A stretch of 64,000 nt of DNA, taken from the NCBI GenBank assembly GCA_031421935.1, contig JANOPQ010000185.1:30204-94203 (forward strand), in the 5' to 3' direction. The translations under genes and the position numbers were made by a program. Shown piece by piece: positions 1 to 7,874 of this stretch. The notes beneath the pieces are model-generated. The model saw nothing but the letters and a program-made list of their open reading frames with translations. It was not told where the DNA came from and searched no databases. Each line of letters begins with the position of its first letter. Positions within the stretch are counted from its first letter, which is position 1. The DNA is from JAJTFW01 sp031421935 (GTDB taxonomy: Bacteria; Bacteroidota; Bacteroidia; AKYH767-A; OLB10).

Positions 1-49
1 CTTGTGTTCCGATGGATCCCGTTGATCCGAGAATGGCGATTCTTTTCAT
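1..49 (-). CDS. dxr: 1-deoxy-D-xylulose 5-phosphate reductoisomerase, N-terminal fragment (cut by window edge)
   Basis: The reverse complement starts with ATG at 49 and encodes MKRIAILGSTGSIGTQ before the window ends. GSTGSIG is the NADPH-binding glycine motif at the extreme N-terminus of Dxr, the enzyme that converts DXP to MEP in the non-mevalonate isoprenoid pathway. Only 16 residues are visible, so the rest of the enzyme is not verified. The motif and its position right after the start codon are very characteristic. Confidence 0.8.
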   Translation of the reverse strand, partial: MKRIAILGSTGSIGTQ

Positions 50-157
50 GTTGATGTTGCGAAGGTATGAAAGCTTTTTGTACGTAATACGAATTTGCTA
101 TTACAAAGAGGGTTGAGTTGTTGCCTATAAATTTTGCTTCGCAGTTCTACAGGGACG

Positions 158-313
158 CGAAAATGCGAAAAGCCTACCTATGCTAAAGCTCCTTGCTTCG
201 CCGAAGCAAGGCAAAGGCAAGTCGGTAGGCAGGCACGAAAATGCGAAAAGCCTACCTATGCTAAAGCTCCTTGCTTCGCCGAAGCAAAGCAAAGGCAAGT
301 CGGTAGGCAGGCA
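158..313. repeat. Two tandem copies of a 78-bp intergenic repeat with internal hairpins
   Basis: Copy 1 is 158-235 and copy 2 is 236-313. They differ at one position in the stretch after CGAAGCAA, and a third copy begins at 314 but breaks off after about 7 bases. Each copy holds a 9-bp inverted repeat (CTTGCTTCG at 192-200 against CGAAGCAAG at 202-210 in copy 1) nested in a wider one (GCCTACC 172-178 against GGTAGGC 224-230). The form is that of a dispersed palindromic intergenic element. The open frame through it is a by-product of the repeat. Confidence 0.85.
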
Positions 314-379
314 CGAAAATCGAAATTAGAGAAAGGTGTTTCTGTCCTAACTTTTATTCGGTACTATTTAAATCCTTAC

Positions 380-387
380 TACGTTTG
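380..387 (+). promoter_or_regulatory. Bacteroidota -7 element (TACGTTTG) of the J-domain gene
   Basis: TACGTTTG matches TAnnTTTG exactly and lies 6 bases before the ATG at 394. No clear TTTG -33 box is seen at the usual distance. If used, the transcript would be leaderless or nearly so. Confidence 0.4.
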
Positions 388-393
388 TAGACT

Positions 394-1386
394 ATGTCGA
401 GTCCCGATTATTATCAACTTCTCGGACTTCCACGCGATGCTAATCCAGTGGAAATAAAAAAGGGATATCATCGACAGGCACTTTTGCATCATCCCGACAA
501 AAATCCGAATGATGAAAAGTCGGCCGATCGATTTAAAATGATTGCTGAAGCATATAAAGTTTTAAGTGATCCCATCAAGCGCGCGAATTATGATGCTGGA
601 TTTAGTAGTTATGCATTTACAAGTGCAATCATTTCTCCCGAATATTTAAAAGCAGAGGTAGATGTAAAAAAAGTAAAGCTCAATGAAGAAGTAGAATTAA
701 CTTTTTCATTTCCGGGTGAAGGACGCTTTTTCAAAAAACCTGTTTTATATGGATGGGTTATAACGGCAGGACCTACCGTGGATCATCGTTATGTTTTAGT
801 AGATGGACATTCCATTCGTGAAACGGTTTTACATTATACTGTTTGTGCGTTGAGAACCGGAGTGCAAACCATTCCTGCAGCGCAAATTCATTTCCATCAT
901 ATTCCAGTAAACTCCGAATCGCTGCAAGTTTTTGTGGAGGAGAATCATTGCTATTTTAAATCGGGAGAAAAGGCGGGAAGCAATCCATTAAAAGTGATGA
1001 TGCATCGCATGCAAGTGACCAGCAATACGGTGTACCGAAAAACGATAATTCATCATCGCGCTGTATTACTTCCACGTTCCGATATCGTTTATTGGTATCA
1101 TAAAGTGGGACGAATTTTAAAAATTTCGTTTGCATTGATGGGTGCTGTATTTGCTATGACTCGAGGAGAAAGTGCTTTCTTAGGAATGGTGGGTGGGTCG
1201 ATGTTGGCCGGAGTCAATGTACATTTGATGTATTACATGATGGGAATTAAATCGAAGTTTTATTATTCTTCACACCATCCAGTCGTGTTGGAATACGAAG
1301 AATGTGGCTATCGTTTAGGTGAAGCTCCACACGAAGGACTTTTTGGTTCAAAACGATGGGCATTTGTGAAGTCGATGTTTGTGTAA
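394..1386 (+). CDS. J-domain (DnaJ-like) membrane-associated protein
   Basis: Residues 5-68 form a complete J-domain: helix II ending in HHPDKN (HPD at 33-35, the DnaK-stimulating tripeptide), then the helix III segment ending SDPIKRANYD. No Gly/Phe linker, zinc-finger repeats or DnaJ C-terminal domains follow, so this is not canonical DnaJ. Residues from about 75 to 230 look like a soluble beta-rich region I do not recognise. Residues about 240-290 contain two hydrophobic segments, which suggests membrane anchoring of a type III J-protein that recruits DnaK locally. The start at 394 is chosen because the J-domain begins at once; an overlapping open frame starting at 134 is only repeat read-through. 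It stands alone, after the repeat element. Confidence 0.85.
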   Translation: MSSPDYYQLLGLPRDANPVEIKKGYHRQALLHHPDKNPNDEKSADRFKMIAEAYKVLSDPIKRANYDAGFSSYAFTSAIISPEYLKAEVDVKKVKLNEEVELTFSFPGEGRFFKKPVLYGWVITAGPTVDHRYVLVDGHSIRETVLHYTVCALRTGVQTIPAAQIHFHHIPVNSESLQVFVEENHCYFKSGEKAGSNPLKVMMHRMQVTSNTVYRKTIIHHRAVLLPRSDIVYWYHKVGRILKISFALMGAVFAMTRGESAFLGMVGGSMLAGVNVHLMYYMMGIKSKFYYSSHHPVVLEYEECGYRLGEAPHEGLFGSKRWAFVKSMFV

Positions 1387-1764
1387 AGGTTAGATGATAT
1401 TTTTCTTATGTCATTTATACATAAAATGTAATCCAATAATTTAAACATAAATGGAAACATATTTCGAGCAATAAATTTATAATAAAAAGTAATATCGTAC
1501 GGAACAGTGCGGAGGTCGTCCAGGCAACAGCGCGAACCGATTTTTGCTGTACCGATATAGTAAAGAGATAGCACAAAAGATTGTTTAGTGGTTGCGAAAG
1601 AAAGTAGAAAGCAAAAACTGCAAAAATTGGTTGGTGTTGGGTGGCGTGCTTTCTTTGGTTATACCGACTCTACATATTAATTTATCGAAAGGCTTAAGAT
1701 TTATAGAATGTAAGTCGGCATTCCACAAGTCTATTCAAAGTTGAATAGAAATAATCGGAGTTTC

Positions 1765-1789
1765 ACTTTCTTTTCACGCAAAAGAAAGT
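1765..1789. repeat. Perfect 10-bp inverted repeat with 5-base loop
   Basis: ACTTTCTTTT (1765-1774) and AAAAGAAAGT (1780-1789) are exact reverse complements around the loop CACGC. It lies in a non-coding stretch away from any gene end and is probably a dispersed repeat rather than a terminator. Confidence 0.6.
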
Positions 1790-2045
1790 AACAAGTAATA
1801 TAGGACTAAAATCTTAATTAAAAAACTAAAATATTTATTACGGATATCCAATCAACTAGAAAACCCTTATTTTGTAAGATAAAGTTCAGTAATGTCAGTG
1901 TTTATGAAATAAACTAACTAGCAAAAATATTATTAGACTTATTTGGACTATTAAATATTTTTTAAATGGTATTAAATGAAAATTGTTAAGAGCGAAATTA
2001 AAGAGGATTTGAATAGATGAATTATCATGCCATCAACTTTCCTTA

Positions 2046-2080
2046 ATAAAAAAGACTGCCTCCTGTGTAGAGACAGTCTT
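2046..2080 (-). terminator. Intrinsic terminator of the fasciclin gene
   Basis: On the minus strand AAGACTG pairs with CAGTCTT (2074-2080 and 2052-2058). A U-G pair and CTC/GAG extend the stem, the loop is short, and a T-tract follows. It lies 20 bases after the stop of the gene at 2099-2671. Confidence 0.8.
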
Positions 2081-2098
2081 AATAATTGTTTTGGAAAA

Positions 2099-2671
2099 TT
2101 ACATTTTTGGTAGAACCACGGCATCAATAACATGGATCACTCCATTACTTTGTTTTACATCATAAACACTGATGTTCGCTCCGTTACCGTTTTCATCCCA
2201 TACTGAAATATTTTTTTCTCCATTCATGGTGAACATTAATGTTCCGCCGCTTACTGTTGGAAAGGTTGCTTTACCACCTGATTTTTGAATTTGTTTTGTC
2301 AACTCTTCGAAATTGTAGCTACCACTGATTACATGATACGTCAACACTTTCGTTAAGCTAGCCTTATTTTCAGGCTTCAACAAAGTTTCAACCGTGCCTG
2401 CTGGTAAATTTTCGAACGCATCATTCGTAGGCGCAAATACAGTAAATGGACCTTTGCCTTGTAATGTTTCAACCAATCCTGCAGCTTTTACTGCCGCAAC
2501 CAATGTAGTATGCACAGTTGATTTCACAGCATTTTCAATGATGTTTTTTGTGGGGTACATAGCTTCTCCACCTACTTTGACATTTTTGTCCATAGATTGG
2601 GCAAATGTTTGATTACAGAACATACTTGCTGCAATTAACATAGAGGACAGAATTAATTTTGAATTTTTCAT
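2099..2671 (-). CDS. Secreted fasciclin (FAS1) domain protein
   Basis: Residues 1-25 are a signal peptide ending in TFAQ. Residues about 48-190 form one FAS1 domain: the H1 box TVFAPTNDAFENLPAGTV, a YHV segment, and the C-terminal block NGVIHVIDAVVLP are all present. FAS1 modules mediate adhesion or matrix contacts outside the cytoplasm, but the ligand is unknown here. There is no T9SS sorting domain, so the protein is probably periplasmic or released by another route. It is monocistronic, with its own terminator, and is followed downstream only by non-coding DNA. Family assignment is firm; function is general. Confidence 0.9.
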   Translation of the reverse strand: MKNSKLILSSMLIAASMFCNQTFAQSMDKNVKVGGEAMYPTKNIIENAVKSTVHTTLVAAVKAAGLVETLQGKGPFTVFAPTNDAFENLPAGTVETLLKPENKASLTKVLTYHVISGSYNFEELTKQIQKSGGKATFPTVSGGTLMFTMNGEKNISVWDENGNGANISVYDVKQSNGVIHVIDAVVLPKM

Positions 2672-2756
2672 ATTGTTATTGTTTATTTGTTTAATGACAC
2701 TTACGGATGTAACTAAATTTTGGATTTATTTTATTAAAATTTCTCACGAGCGAGAA

Positions 2757-2793
2757 TAAAAAAGCGAGCAGATGAATAATTTCGTCTACTCGC
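2757..2793 (-). terminator. Intrinsic terminator of the CHRD gene
   Basis: On the minus strand GCGAGTAGA pairs with TCTGCTCGC (2793-2785 and 2772-2764), with one T-G wobble, and is followed by six T. It begins 15 bases after the CHRD stop codon. Confidence 0.8.
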
Positions 2794-2807
2794 ATAAAAG
2801 ATTTAGT

Positions 2808-4649
2808 TTAGTTTTTAACAAACTTCAAGGTTGAAGTTTTACTTCCTTGAATTAAATTCACAAAATACATTCCAGCCTGCCAATCAATAATATTGATTTG
2901 TATTGTTTTGGTATTTGCAGATGGATCTTGGATCGAATTATAAACCGATTCTCCTAATAAATTGGTAATGTTAATTTCACCACTGAAGCTTTCGTTTAAA
3001 TTCAAATCTATGAATAAGTTATCTGAACTAGGATTAGGATAAAGATTCAGAATGTTATTTGAAGAAGAGTTTTGTGCTATTCCCGTTGTTGTATTTGAGC
3101 AATTAAATCCACGATCAACTTGTCCTCTAATTTCTCCATTTGGATTCACTGCTGTATGAATATTTACATAAATACTATCATTTCTAAACTGAACGGAATT
3201 ACCAACCAAGAAAGGTGTTGCGTCAGTACTTCTCCAGTATCCAAAGATTCCATTATTTACTAAGAACGAAGCTAGGTCGTAAACAACTCCACCATTCTGT
3301 CCCATTACTGCATTATGAAAATGAGCACCGGTCGCAGACAATCCATTAATTACAAGCATGAAATGCGCATTATCTTGATCCCTATCAATGGAAACCATTC
3401 CGGATCCAGATGCGGTTGTTGTAACGGATGGTACTTCTTGCGTTCCATCTAAAGCTACCGTGTAGCCTTCACGCGCTAAGCGATATACTTGTCCTCTTAT
3501 TTCTCCATTCGGATTTTGAGCTGTATGTACGTTCAAATAAATTTCTGCTTTAAAAAACTTATTAAGCAATGCTGAATTTAAAACTGACCCAGTTACAATT
3601 CCTGTAATTCGGTTTCCATTAATGGATGAACTTAAATCAACAACAACACTACCTGTAGTTAGAACTACTCCATTATGAAAATGTGCACCAGTAATTGGGC
3701 CACTTAAATTTGTTACGCTTACATCATACCATAATGTGTCAAAGCTGGCATTAATTTTAATGGTAGCAGCGCCTTTTGCTCCTGTTACTAAAGGAGGAAC
3801 TTCCTGATTTCCGTCTAACTTAGCATCAAAGTACAGATAATTTTTTTCCCACACTAATTGGCTTCTGATTTCTCCATTTGGGTTTGCTAATGTATGTACA
3901 TTAAAATAAATACTGTTTGCAAATAAGCTATCGATTACCGCTTGTGATGGTGCAGTAATAACTCCTGATATTTCATCACCATTTACATTTGTACTTACTG
4001 ATACTGCAACTGGTCCAGCTACACCGGGCATTCCAAAATGTAGATGTGCACCCGTAATTGCGCCACTTAATCCTTGCGTAATAATGTTAAATTTTATTTT
4101 AGAAAAATCTTTTGACAGATTAAATACACCTACGCCGTACGCATTAGTTGCTAATGGAGGAGTATTTTGACTTCCGCTTAACATTACCGGAAAACTATAA
4201 TCTGTTTCTAAATAGATTTGTCCACGAATTTCGCCATTTGGATTAGCCGAAGTATGACCGTTTACATATAATTGTCCAGATAGCATTTTAGCAATAGCTG
4301 CCGGTGATGCGTTGGCTCCTGTTAATGTAGTTGTAATTCTATTTCCAGAAATAAATGAAGAAAGGTCGATGAGAACACCGCCGTTGGTTCCAAATGATCC
4401 ATCGTGAATATGGATTCCTACTAGTGGACCACTTAATCCAGTTACAGTAATATCAACACATACGGAATCGCGTGTTGGGTTTAACATAAAACTGGCAATA
4501 CCTACAGCATTGGTTGCAACAGCGGGCACTTCTTGTGCGCCATCCATTCTTGCAGATAATAAAAGATGATCTCTTAAATGAGCGGCCGGAGCCATGGTAC
4601 TAATTAGTAATCCTACTAATAATGTGGTGAGTAGAGTAATTTTTTTCAT
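2808..4649 (-). CDS. T9SS-exported protein with four CHRD domains
   Basis: A signal peptide (about 1-22) is followed by four consecutive CHRD-type repeats, roughly residues 29-146, 147-268, 270-386 and 390-510. Each begins with a version of LDGxQEVPxxxTxAxG, contains GAHxHxG and ends HTAxNPNGEIRGQ. CHRD domains occur in chordin and many bacterial secreted proteins; their biochemical role is unclear. After a serine/asparagine linker, residues about 535-613 form a type A T9SS sorting domain (LNLYPNPSSDNLFI, ending STLKFVKN), so the protein should cross the outer membrane and be anchored or released at the surface. It is monocistronic, with a terminator downstream. The first three repeats are well conserved; the fourth is more divergent (about 40 residues between the His motif and GEIRGQ). 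Confidence 0.9.
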   Translation of the reverse strand: MKKITLLTTLLVGLLISTMAPAAHLRDHLLLSARMDGAQEVPAVATNAVGIASFMLNPTRDSVCVDITVTGLSGPLVGIHIHDGSFGTNGGVLIDLSSFISGNRITTTLTGANASPAAIAKMLSGQLYVNGHTSANPNGEIRGQIYLETDYSFPVMLSGSQNTPPLATNAYGVGVFNLSKDFSKIKFNIITQGLSGAITGAHLHFGMPGVAGPVAVSVSTNVNGDEISGVITAPSQAVIDSLFANSIYFNVHTLANPNGEIRSQLVWEKNYLYFDAKLDGNQEVPPLVTGAKGAATIKINASFDTLWYDVSVTNLSGPITGAHFHNGVVLTTGSVVVDLSSSINGNRITGIVTGSVLNSALLNKFFKAEIYLNVHTAQNPNGEIRGQVYRLAREGYTVALDGTQEVPSVTTTASGSGMVSIDRDQDNAHFMLVINGLSATGAHFHNAVMGQNGGVVYDLASFLVNNGIFGYWRSTDATPFLVGNSVQFRNDSIYVNIHTAVNPNGEIRGQVDRGFNCSNTTTGIAQNSSSNNILNLYPNPSSDNLFIDLNLNESFSGEINITNLLGESVYNSIQDPSANTKTIQINIIDWQAGMYFVNLIQGSKTSTLKFVKN

Positions 4650-5216
4650 GTTAAATTTGTTTTAAAGGTGATTAGATTATTGTTTAGAAATAGATACGAG
4701 ATAAAACCAGTTCTGGATTTTCGTCTAATAGAGAAATAGTTAGAAATTCAAATTTTGAAGATTCATAAATGCATTTTTTTTTCATCTCACTTATAGAATT
4801 TGACGGTACAAAGTTGGTAAGTCCTTTTATTTTAATCATTACACAATTCTTGAGTTATATTATATAATTCACATATTTAATCGACTGAAAGAGGATAAGA
4901 GGGCAGAAAACATAATGTAAGGGAACATTACACCTTTACAGAAATTATCCACTAGAAAGCTAGCTTTAATACTAGATCTATTAATTATTTAAAGAGAATG
5001 AATGTTTAGTATTAGCATTAATAGGGCAATGGTGGTGAAATTTCTAACATATTTTGCTATGTCATGCAACTTATAGCTATGCTACAGTGTAAATTGGAAA
5101 ACAGTAAATTAAATTATCAAATCTTAGAAGTTGAAATGTGAAAAAATTTCATCTGTAAAAATTATTACTATACTTTATTGCACAAAAATTAATTCTGCTC
5201 GTGAATCCTGATTTAT
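4650..5216. other. Intergenic stretch between CHRD and small membrane protein genes
   Basis: About 570 bp, very AT-rich, with stops in all frames. It presumably holds the CHRD promoter on the minus strand, but I could not pick out a convincing TAnnTTTG element with a -33 box. No repeat or RNA gene recognised. Confidence 0.5.
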
Positions 5217-5528
5217 TTATGAATTATTTAATAGAATAAAAATAACTCCTAGAAAACTCAATGGAACACCAATCACCAGAGAAAGAACTAAACTTTTTGT
5301 ATTCGATAATTTCTTGCTGAGTAAATGATGAATGAGTAGACAAATTAAAAAGGTAGGTATAAAATAAACCACCAACGCCGCTAAAATCCCCGGACTTAGT
5401 AAATCGCTAAGTTGATGCGTTGCTTTGTCGATAGCGAAAAGGAGCCAACAAAAAGTAAGTGTTACAAGTGCAATGGTAAATACGGAGCTGAATCTTGACA
5501 CGGGGATGGATTCTATGTATAGTTTCAT
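5217..5528 (-). CDS. Small membrane protein of unknown function
   Basis: A 103-residue protein with three strongly hydrophobic segments at about 16-34, 47-68 and 80-100, separated by short charged loops. I do not recognise a family. Hydrophobic periodicity and a proper start codon make it a plausible gene, but it stands alone between AT-rich spacers and has no informative neighbour. Confidence 0.55.
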   Translation of the reverse strand: MKLYIESIPVSRFSSVFTIALVTLTFCWLLFAIDKATHQLSDLLSPGILAALVVYFIPTFLICLLIHHLLSKKLSNTKSLVLSLVIGVPLSFLGVIFILLNNS

Positions 5529-5615
5529 GGATATAAAACTAGAAAATGATGGTTTTATTGTTTTCCAAAATTATTCAATATGAGTAATATCAGGTGAACG
5601 GAAATGAGATCATTG

Positions 5616-5623
5616 TATCTTTG
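5616..5623 (+). promoter_or_regulatory. Bacteroidota -7 element (TATCTTTG) of the hemoglobin gene
   Basis: An exact TAnnTTTG match, 57 bases before the ATG at 5681. No TTTG -33 box stands out upstream. Confidence 0.5.
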
Positions 5624-5680
5624 CAAAGAAGTAGATTCCGAAACGTAACTGGGAATTATTAGTTAAACAAGCTACTGACG

Positions 5681-6073
5681 ATGATAAAGACAAAAGCCGA
5701 CATTGCAACTCGTGAAGACATAGAATTATTAGTAAATACTTTTTACGATGGAATTAAAGTTCATTCAATATTGGGTCCCATCTTTAATGTAAGCGCCAAT
5801 GTAAATTGGGAAACCCATTTGCCCAAGATGTATTCCTTTTGGAGCAGTTTATTATTAGGCGAACATTCATTTAGCGGAAATCCGATGGCCACTCATATTG
5901 CACTAAGCAAAAATATTCCATTAACCGCATTGGAATTTTCGGAGTGGATCCAATTATTTAATACCACGGTAGATGGTTTGTTCGAAGGCGAAAAGGCCAA
6001 CGAGGCAAAAATTAGAGCTGCTAATATTGCGAGGTTGATGTTGTTTAAGATTGAAGCGGATTCTTCTATATGA
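5681..6073 (+). CDS. Group III truncated hemoglobin
   Basis: A 130-residue single-domain globin of the 2/2 type. Visible signatures are TREDIELLVNTFYDGI at the start with the B10 tyrosine (Y22), the WETHLPKMYSFW block with the E7-region histidine (H46) and the tryptophan (W53) usual for group III, and the proximal heme ligand in PMATHIAL (H72). Members bind O2, NO or cyanide and are thought to act in NO detoxification or redox chemistry; the physiological substrate is not known here. It is a single gene with a -7 element upstream. Length is normal for the family. Confidence 0.9.
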   Translation: MIKTKADIATREDIELLVNTFYDGIKVHSILGPIFNVSANVNWETHLPKMYSFWSSLLLGEHSFSGNPMATHIALSKNIPLTALEFSEWIQLFNTTVDGLFEGEKANEAKIRAANIARLMLFKIEADSSI

Positions 6074-6093
6074 AAAAGTAGTCTAGCGATAGG

Positions 6094-6250
6094 TTACGAA
6101 TTACGAATCAATACGAATGTACTAATTACGAATTTACGAAAGCGCGAATCCACTAGTTCACTTATGAGTTGCATTGTACCTATCTACTTATTTTCTAAGT
6201 GTGATTAACGAATCCGTGAAAATCCGTTTAATCCGTGTCATCCGCGTTCC
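6094..6250. repeat. Low-complexity intergenic repeats (ACGAATT and ATCCGT types)
   Basis: 6094-6150 repeats the words TTACGAAT/ATACGAAT about six times. 6211-6250 repeats ATCCGTG/ATCCGTTTA/ATCCGCG four times. Together with flanking AT-rich DNA they fill the 305-bp gap between the hemoglobin gene and the membrane protein gene. Similar phrases are scattered through Bacteroidota intergenic DNA in my experience. No gene is seen here. Confidence 0.55.
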
Positions 6251-6378
6251 TTTTTTTATCCAAATCATAACGAAAATTTATCATGAAAATCTTAATCATC
6301 ATAATAAATCAGTGTTCCATCAAGCATAAATAGATACGATAAAAAATATATTTCGGCAAACTGCAAGAAGCCAGCAAC

Positions 6379-6753
6379 TCACTTATACTTCTCCCTAAAC
6401 CCCCCATACGATTCCAACACCTCGAAAATGGTGAAGCAGAAATAAAAGAAAAAGAAACAAAGTGCAAACGGAATAACCATCGGTTTATTAATGAATGCAA
6501 AAATGATGATGGTGGTTAGGTAAATGAAAAGTTTGAGTCCGGTGGAACCCATGTAATAGCGGATGAATTTTTTTCCATCGTTTCTGCGGGTGTATAATCC
6601 GTGATGGAGAATCAAAGTAATGAAGGCAATAAAAATCGGTAGCCAATAAAAGTTTGTGTAATACCATTTTTGAGGAACTACATTTCCTAACATGGCGTAT
6701 ATGCCTGCCGTTAGTAAAGTGATAACAATTAATTTGATGATGAATTTTTGCAT
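6379..6753 (-). CDS. Four-helix membrane protein of the AtpZ-associated type
   Basis: Starting at the ATG at 6753 the protein is about 124 residues, beginning MQKFIIKL. An in-frame ATG at 6789 would add 12 residues, but homologues as I remember them begin at the MQKF-like position. Four hydrophobic segments are separated by short loops, with the polar GLYTRRNDGKKFIRYYMGSTG between the second and third. In many Bacteroidota a protein of this shape sits between atpZ and atpB at the head of the F0 operon. Here it follows atpZ by about 100 bp, but atpB does not come next. Its role in ATP synthase assembly is inferred from that usual position only. Confidence 0.7.
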   Translation of the reverse strand: MQKFIIKLIVITLLTAGIYAMLGNVVPQKWYYTNFYWLPIFIAFITLILHHGLYTRRNDGKKFIRYYMGSTGLKLFIYLTTIIIFAFINKPMVIPFALCFFFFYFCFTIFEVLESYGGFREKYK

Positions 6754-6857
6754 CAAGTTTAAATTATTCAGTAGAATCATGATGCGCAAAGGTATACAAT
6801 AAGTTTTTTTGGAAATGAGGCTTTTGGTTGTGAGGTTACGCGATGGGTGTAAAGCAA

Positions 6858-7085
6858 CTACTTCTTGGAAACTTGTTTAATGAAATAATACATGACACCC
6901 GCTACCGATGCTAAGGTGAGCACTAGTGTGAATATTGGAAAAGTAAGTTTTAAATATTGGTCTAATTTCACGCCCGCCCATGCCATGCAAAAAATGGTCA
7001 TGCCCATTTGCAGGCCCATCGACGAATAACGAATGTAATTGTTAAGCGGTTTTTTCGGCGAGTTTTTCGTTGGATCGGTCGCCAT
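6858..7085 (-). CDS. AtpZ/AtpI family ATP synthase accessory protein
   Basis: A 75-residue protein with a polar N-terminus and two transmembrane helices (about 25-43 and 48-68), containing the MGLQMGMTIFCMAWAGVKLDQYL segment typical of AtpZ/AtpI. Members are linked to F-type ATP synthase assembly or Mg2+/Ca2+ handling. Its start overlaps the end of the bactofilin gene by 44 bp, so the two are probably co-transcribed and translationally coupled. The F0F1 structural genes that normally follow are absent. Confidence 0.8.
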   Translation of the reverse strand: MATDPTKNSPKKPLNNYIRYSSMGLQMGMTIFCMAWAGVKLDQYLKLTFPIFTLVLTLASVAGVMYYFIKQVSKK

Positions 7086-7476
7086 GTTTCATGTCTTTAA
7101 TTACGGAACCCATACTGCAATTGCCGGTAAAGCTGGCACCCACTTCCACTACTAATTTTCCAGTGTGAATATCACCGTTGATGCGCGCCGATGATTTTAA
7201 AAATAGCATTTCTGATACAGTTGTTTTTCCTTTAATAGCACCTGAAATATCGGCGCTCTGGCAAAATACGTCTCCTTCCACCACACCCGTTGCTCCAATG
7301 ACCACTTTCGCTTTGGATGTTACTGATCCACGAATGGTTCCATCAATTCTTACATCGCCATTCGATTTTATTTCACCTTCAATCACGGTGCCCGCACCAA
7401 TAATGTTGATAGCGCCATTTGAATCTGCCGGACGTGTAATTACACCTTTGTTTTTTAATTGCTGGAACATAGACAT
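7042..7476 (-). CDS. Bactofilin (polymer-forming cytoskeletal protein)
   Basis: Residues about 20-125 show the bactofilin beta-helix pattern: INIIGAGTVIEGEIKSNGDVRIDG, then repeated short G-hydrophobic-x-G turns (GDVFC, GAIKG, GDIHTGKLVV). Bactofilins polymerise without nucleotide into filaments that organise cell-envelope processes. At 144 residues it has short disordered tails, as usual. In Bacteroidota a bactofilin often precedes atpZ, as here. Either M1 or M3 (7470) could be the start. Confidence 0.9.
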   Translation of the reverse strand: MSMFQQLKNKGVITRPADSNGAINIIGAGTVIEGEIKSNGDVRIDGTIRGSVTSKAKVVIGATGVVEGDVFCQSADISGAIKGKTTVSEMLFLKSSARINGDIHTGKLVVEVGASFTGNCSMGSVIKDMKHGDRSNEKLAEKTA

Positions 7477-7507
7477 AGAGGAATTTGTGGTTATGAATTG
7501 TGTTGCA

Positions 7508-7515
7508 CAAATATA
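7508..7515 (-). promoter_or_regulatory. Bacteroidota -7 element (TATATTTG) of the bactofilin-atpZ unit
   Basis: The minus strand reads TATATTTG, an exact TAnnTTTG match about 32 bases before the bactofilin ATG. No convincing -33 box. Confidence 0.4.
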
Positions 7516-7874
7516 TGAAATAAATAAAAATTATGAACAGTAGATTGTGAATTGCCTAAATCTTTTAAAACTAGTGCTTCCAGTCTCTCCCCTCGCGAGG
7601 CTTCGCGACCCTCTCCAGAGGCGAGGGGCTTTATTAAACTAAAATTTCTCAAGTGTCCTCAAGTGCTCTTCGTTTCTCTAGTGTTAGAAAAAAATGCAAT
7701 ATCAAAGCTAGAAATTATTACGCTGACGATGACTATAGTTGCTGGCCTAGAAGCGCTGCCTGAGGTTCTCGATGGCAGCCTCAGCCAGCAGAAAAAATCT
7801 AAAATCTAAAATCTAAAATCCAACATCCCACCTTCGTGACGACGAACATTATCCCAAATAATCCCCATAGCGAA
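7516..7874. repeat. Intergenic stretch with nested inverted repeats
   Basis: No gene is seen. CCCCTCGC (7589-7596) pairs with GCGAGGGG (7621-7628) and encloses a second hairpin, CGCGA (7594-7598) against TCGCG (7603-7607). TGAGG (7761-7765) pairs with CCTCA (7779-7783). ATCTAAA is repeated three times near 7798-7818. The phrase GCTTCGCGACC recurs in inverted orientation near 63520, so the first element may be a dispersed repeat. Confidence 0.55.

Larger units (their letters stand above)
1387..2098. other. Intergenic stretch without a recognisable gene
   Basis: About 700 bp, AT-rich, with frequent stops in all frames. It holds the hairpin at 1765-1789 and the terminator at 2046-2080. The part around 1590-1790 (GTGGCGTGCTTTCTTTGG, then the hairpin) resembles intergenic repeat debris I associate with Bacteroidota genomes. 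No coding remnant could be read. Confidence 0.6.

Noticed and set aside
158..313. 78-bp tandem copies as a CRISPR array
   Set aside because: Units are directly adjacent without spacers and contain nested palindromes.
134..457. Open frame of 107 codons on the plus strand
   Set aside because: It reads through the 78-bp tandem repeat, giving the same peptide twice, and overlaps the start of the J-domain gene in another frame.
1308..1574. Open frame of 88 codons on the minus strand
   Set aside because: Overlaps the J-domain gene end; no family resemblance and ordinary spacer composition.
7552..7809. Open frame of 85 codons on the plus strand
   Set aside because: Made of the inverted-repeat spacer between bactofilin and dusB; no start signal or protein-like features.
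7798..7818. ATCTAAA repeats as a possible CRISPR or regulatory array
   Set aside because: Only three units of 7 bases without spacers; simple low-complexity DNA.
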